NCBI RefSeq assembly: GCF_034347425.1
Contig: NZ_CP133779.1
Coordinates: 2,294,001 to 2,358,000, forward strand
Direction of reading: 5' to 3'
Length of the DNA: 64,000 nucleotides
Source: Undibacterium sp. CCC3.4
Lineage (GTDB): Bacteria > Pseudomonadota > Gammaproteobacteria > Burkholderiales > Burkholderiaceae_D
This document shows positions 63,107 through 64,000 of this stretch, one piece after another. The stretch's first letter is position 1. Each line of letters starts with the position of its first letter. The notes beneath the pieces are model-generated. The model ran no database searches. It saw nothing but the letters and a program-made list of their open reading frames with translations, and had not been told where the DNA came from. Position numbers and translations under genes: made by a program.

Positions 63107-63952
63107 TCAGTTTCTTTCGGCAGCTTCGATAGTGTTGACAAGTAACATCGTGATCGTCATCGGACCAACGCCGCCCGGCACCGGTGTGATGTAACCGGCG
63201 ACTTCTTTGACATTGGCGAAATCGACATCGCCGCACAGTTTGCCGGCATCATCGCGGTTCATGCCGACATCGATCACCACGGCACCGGGCTTGACCATGT
63301 CGGCCGTGACGATGTTGCGGATGCCGGTGGCGACGACGAGGATGTCGGCATTGCGTGTGTGCGCGCCGAGATCACGGGTTTTCGAATTACAGATGGTGAC
63401 GGTAGCCCCAGCTTGCAAGAGCAGCATCGCTTGCGGCTTGCCGACGATATTTGAGGCACCGACGATGACGGCATTGGCACCACGCAGTGGATAGTCGATA
63501 GACTCGAGCATTTTCATCACGCCGTAAGGGGTGCAGGGGCGGAACAAGGGCTTGCCGGTCATCAGCAGACCGGCATTGCTGACATGGAAACCATCGACAT
63601 CTTTTTCTGCGGCAATGGCTTCAATGACCTTATTGGCATCGATATGTGCCGGCAAGGGCAGTTGTACCAAGATACCGTTGATTTTCGGGTCATTATTGAG
63701 CCGTTCTATATGCGCCAACAGCGTCGCTTCGCTGAGATCAGCCTCATATTTTTCGAGTATCGAATAAAAACCGCAGTCTTCGCAGGCTTTGACTTTATTG
63801 CGCACATACACTTGCGAAGCCGGATTTTCACCGACCAGCAGCACGGCCAAGCCGGGCTGGCGCCCTTGTGCGCTTAAGGCGGCGGCGCGGCGGCTGACTT
63901 CGGTACGCAATTGTTGGGAGAGTTCGGTTCCGTTAATGATGTGGGCAGTCAT
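63107..63952 (-). CDS. folD: Bifunctional methylenetetrahydrofolate dehydrogenase/cyclohydrolase
   Basis: FolD converts 5,10-methylene-THF to 10-formyl-THF in two steps, for purine and formyl-Met synthesis. It has 281 residues from ATG 63952 (MTAHIING); a start at 63967 is less likely. Signatures are [18 protein letters not shown] with the catalytic Lys, [23 protein letters not shown], the NADP site [14 protein letters not shown] and [19 protein letters not shown]. It heads an operon with prlC. Confidence 0.97.
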   Translation of the reverse strand: MTAHIINGTELSQQLRTEVSRRAAALSAQGRQPGLAVLLVGENPASQVYVRNKVKACEDCGFYSILEKYEADLSEATLLAHIERLNNDPKINGILVQLPLPAHIDANKVIEAIAAEKDVDGFHVSNAGLLMTGKPLFRPCTPYGVMKMLESIDYPLRGANAVIVGASNIVGKPQAMLLLQAGATVTICNSKTRDLGAHTRNADILVVATGIRNIVTADMVKPGAVVIDVGMNRDDAGKLCGDVDFANVKEVAGYITPVPGGVGPMTITMLLVNTIEAAERN

Positions 63953-64000
63953 GATCGCAATCAGCAAAAAAAAAGGGGGGGAAACGCGATTATAAGGGAT

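Overview
The window (about 55% G+C by eye) looks like chromosomal DNA of a betaproteobacterium of the order Burkholderiales, most likely Oxalobacteraceae-like. This is inferred from family recognition only: a long-form isocitrate lyase, the small Trp-rich protein, a holC gene next to a DUF2486-like gene, divergent tsaE-amiC/queG, and a PreTA pyrimidine catabolic cluster. Most of it is ordinary core genome. Accessory DNA sits in a few short, more A+T-rich patches.

Layout. 1-2.5 kb: the end of a GGDEF/EAL protein and isocitrate lyase (aceA). 2.9-6.4 kb: a Fur-box promoter driving a TonB-dependent siderophore receptor, piuC and a small ABM-like protein. 6.4-10.5 kb: an accessory patch between that iron cluster and a tRNA-Met gene. 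It holds a phage-like small ORF, an IS3 transposase remnant, a three-gene ABC exporter preceded by a 28-residue peptide gene, a large palindromic repeat and a broken nucleotidyltransferase gene. 10.7-18.9 kb: miaA, mutL, a DedA protein, a Cys-rich protein, amiC, tsaE, queG and a MATE transporter. 18.9-22.8 kb: a DctS/DctR-like two-component system divergent from a TRAP binding protein (dctP) that has no membrane subunits beside it. 22.9-24.7 kb: a candidate structured RNA, ogt and xerD. 24.7-29.7 kb: an S9 peptidase and a large TonB-dependent receptor. 30-31.5 kb: ybaK, then a two-gene bacteriocin-like locus (a 59-residue double-glycine peptide and a CPBP-type membrane protein). 31.7-39 kb: plsY, tsaD, a multi-GAF/PAS histidine kinase and a HAMP-GGDEF-EAL protein.

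39.1-49.6 kb is a nearly complete reductive pyrimidine degradation cluster. A RutR-like TetR regulator and a MocR-type regulator lie divergent from beta-alanine:pyruvate aminotransferase, preT, preA, an NCS1 permease, dihydropyrimidinase and beta-ureidopropionase. Together they would import uracil or thymine, reduce the ring, open it, remove the carbamoyl group and transaminate the resulting beta-alanine. A RutR-like operator can be seen in front of the aminotransferase gene.

49.7-64 kb: paiB, an OsmC-like protein, a tiny membrane protein, an M13 peptidase, lgt with a LysR regulator, the Trp-rich protein, cytochrome c, a LivJ-like binding protein, an Lrp regulator, dadA, a DUF2486-like gene, holC, a glutaredoxin-like DUF4124 protein, prlC and folD.

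The strongest candidates for something undescribed are the double-glycine peptide with its CPBP partner (30643-31388), the short peptide gene leading an ABC exporter operon (7079-9482), and the structured RNA candidate upstream of ogt (about 22957-23190). All functional calls rest on reading motifs and protein similarity from memory. No database search was run.
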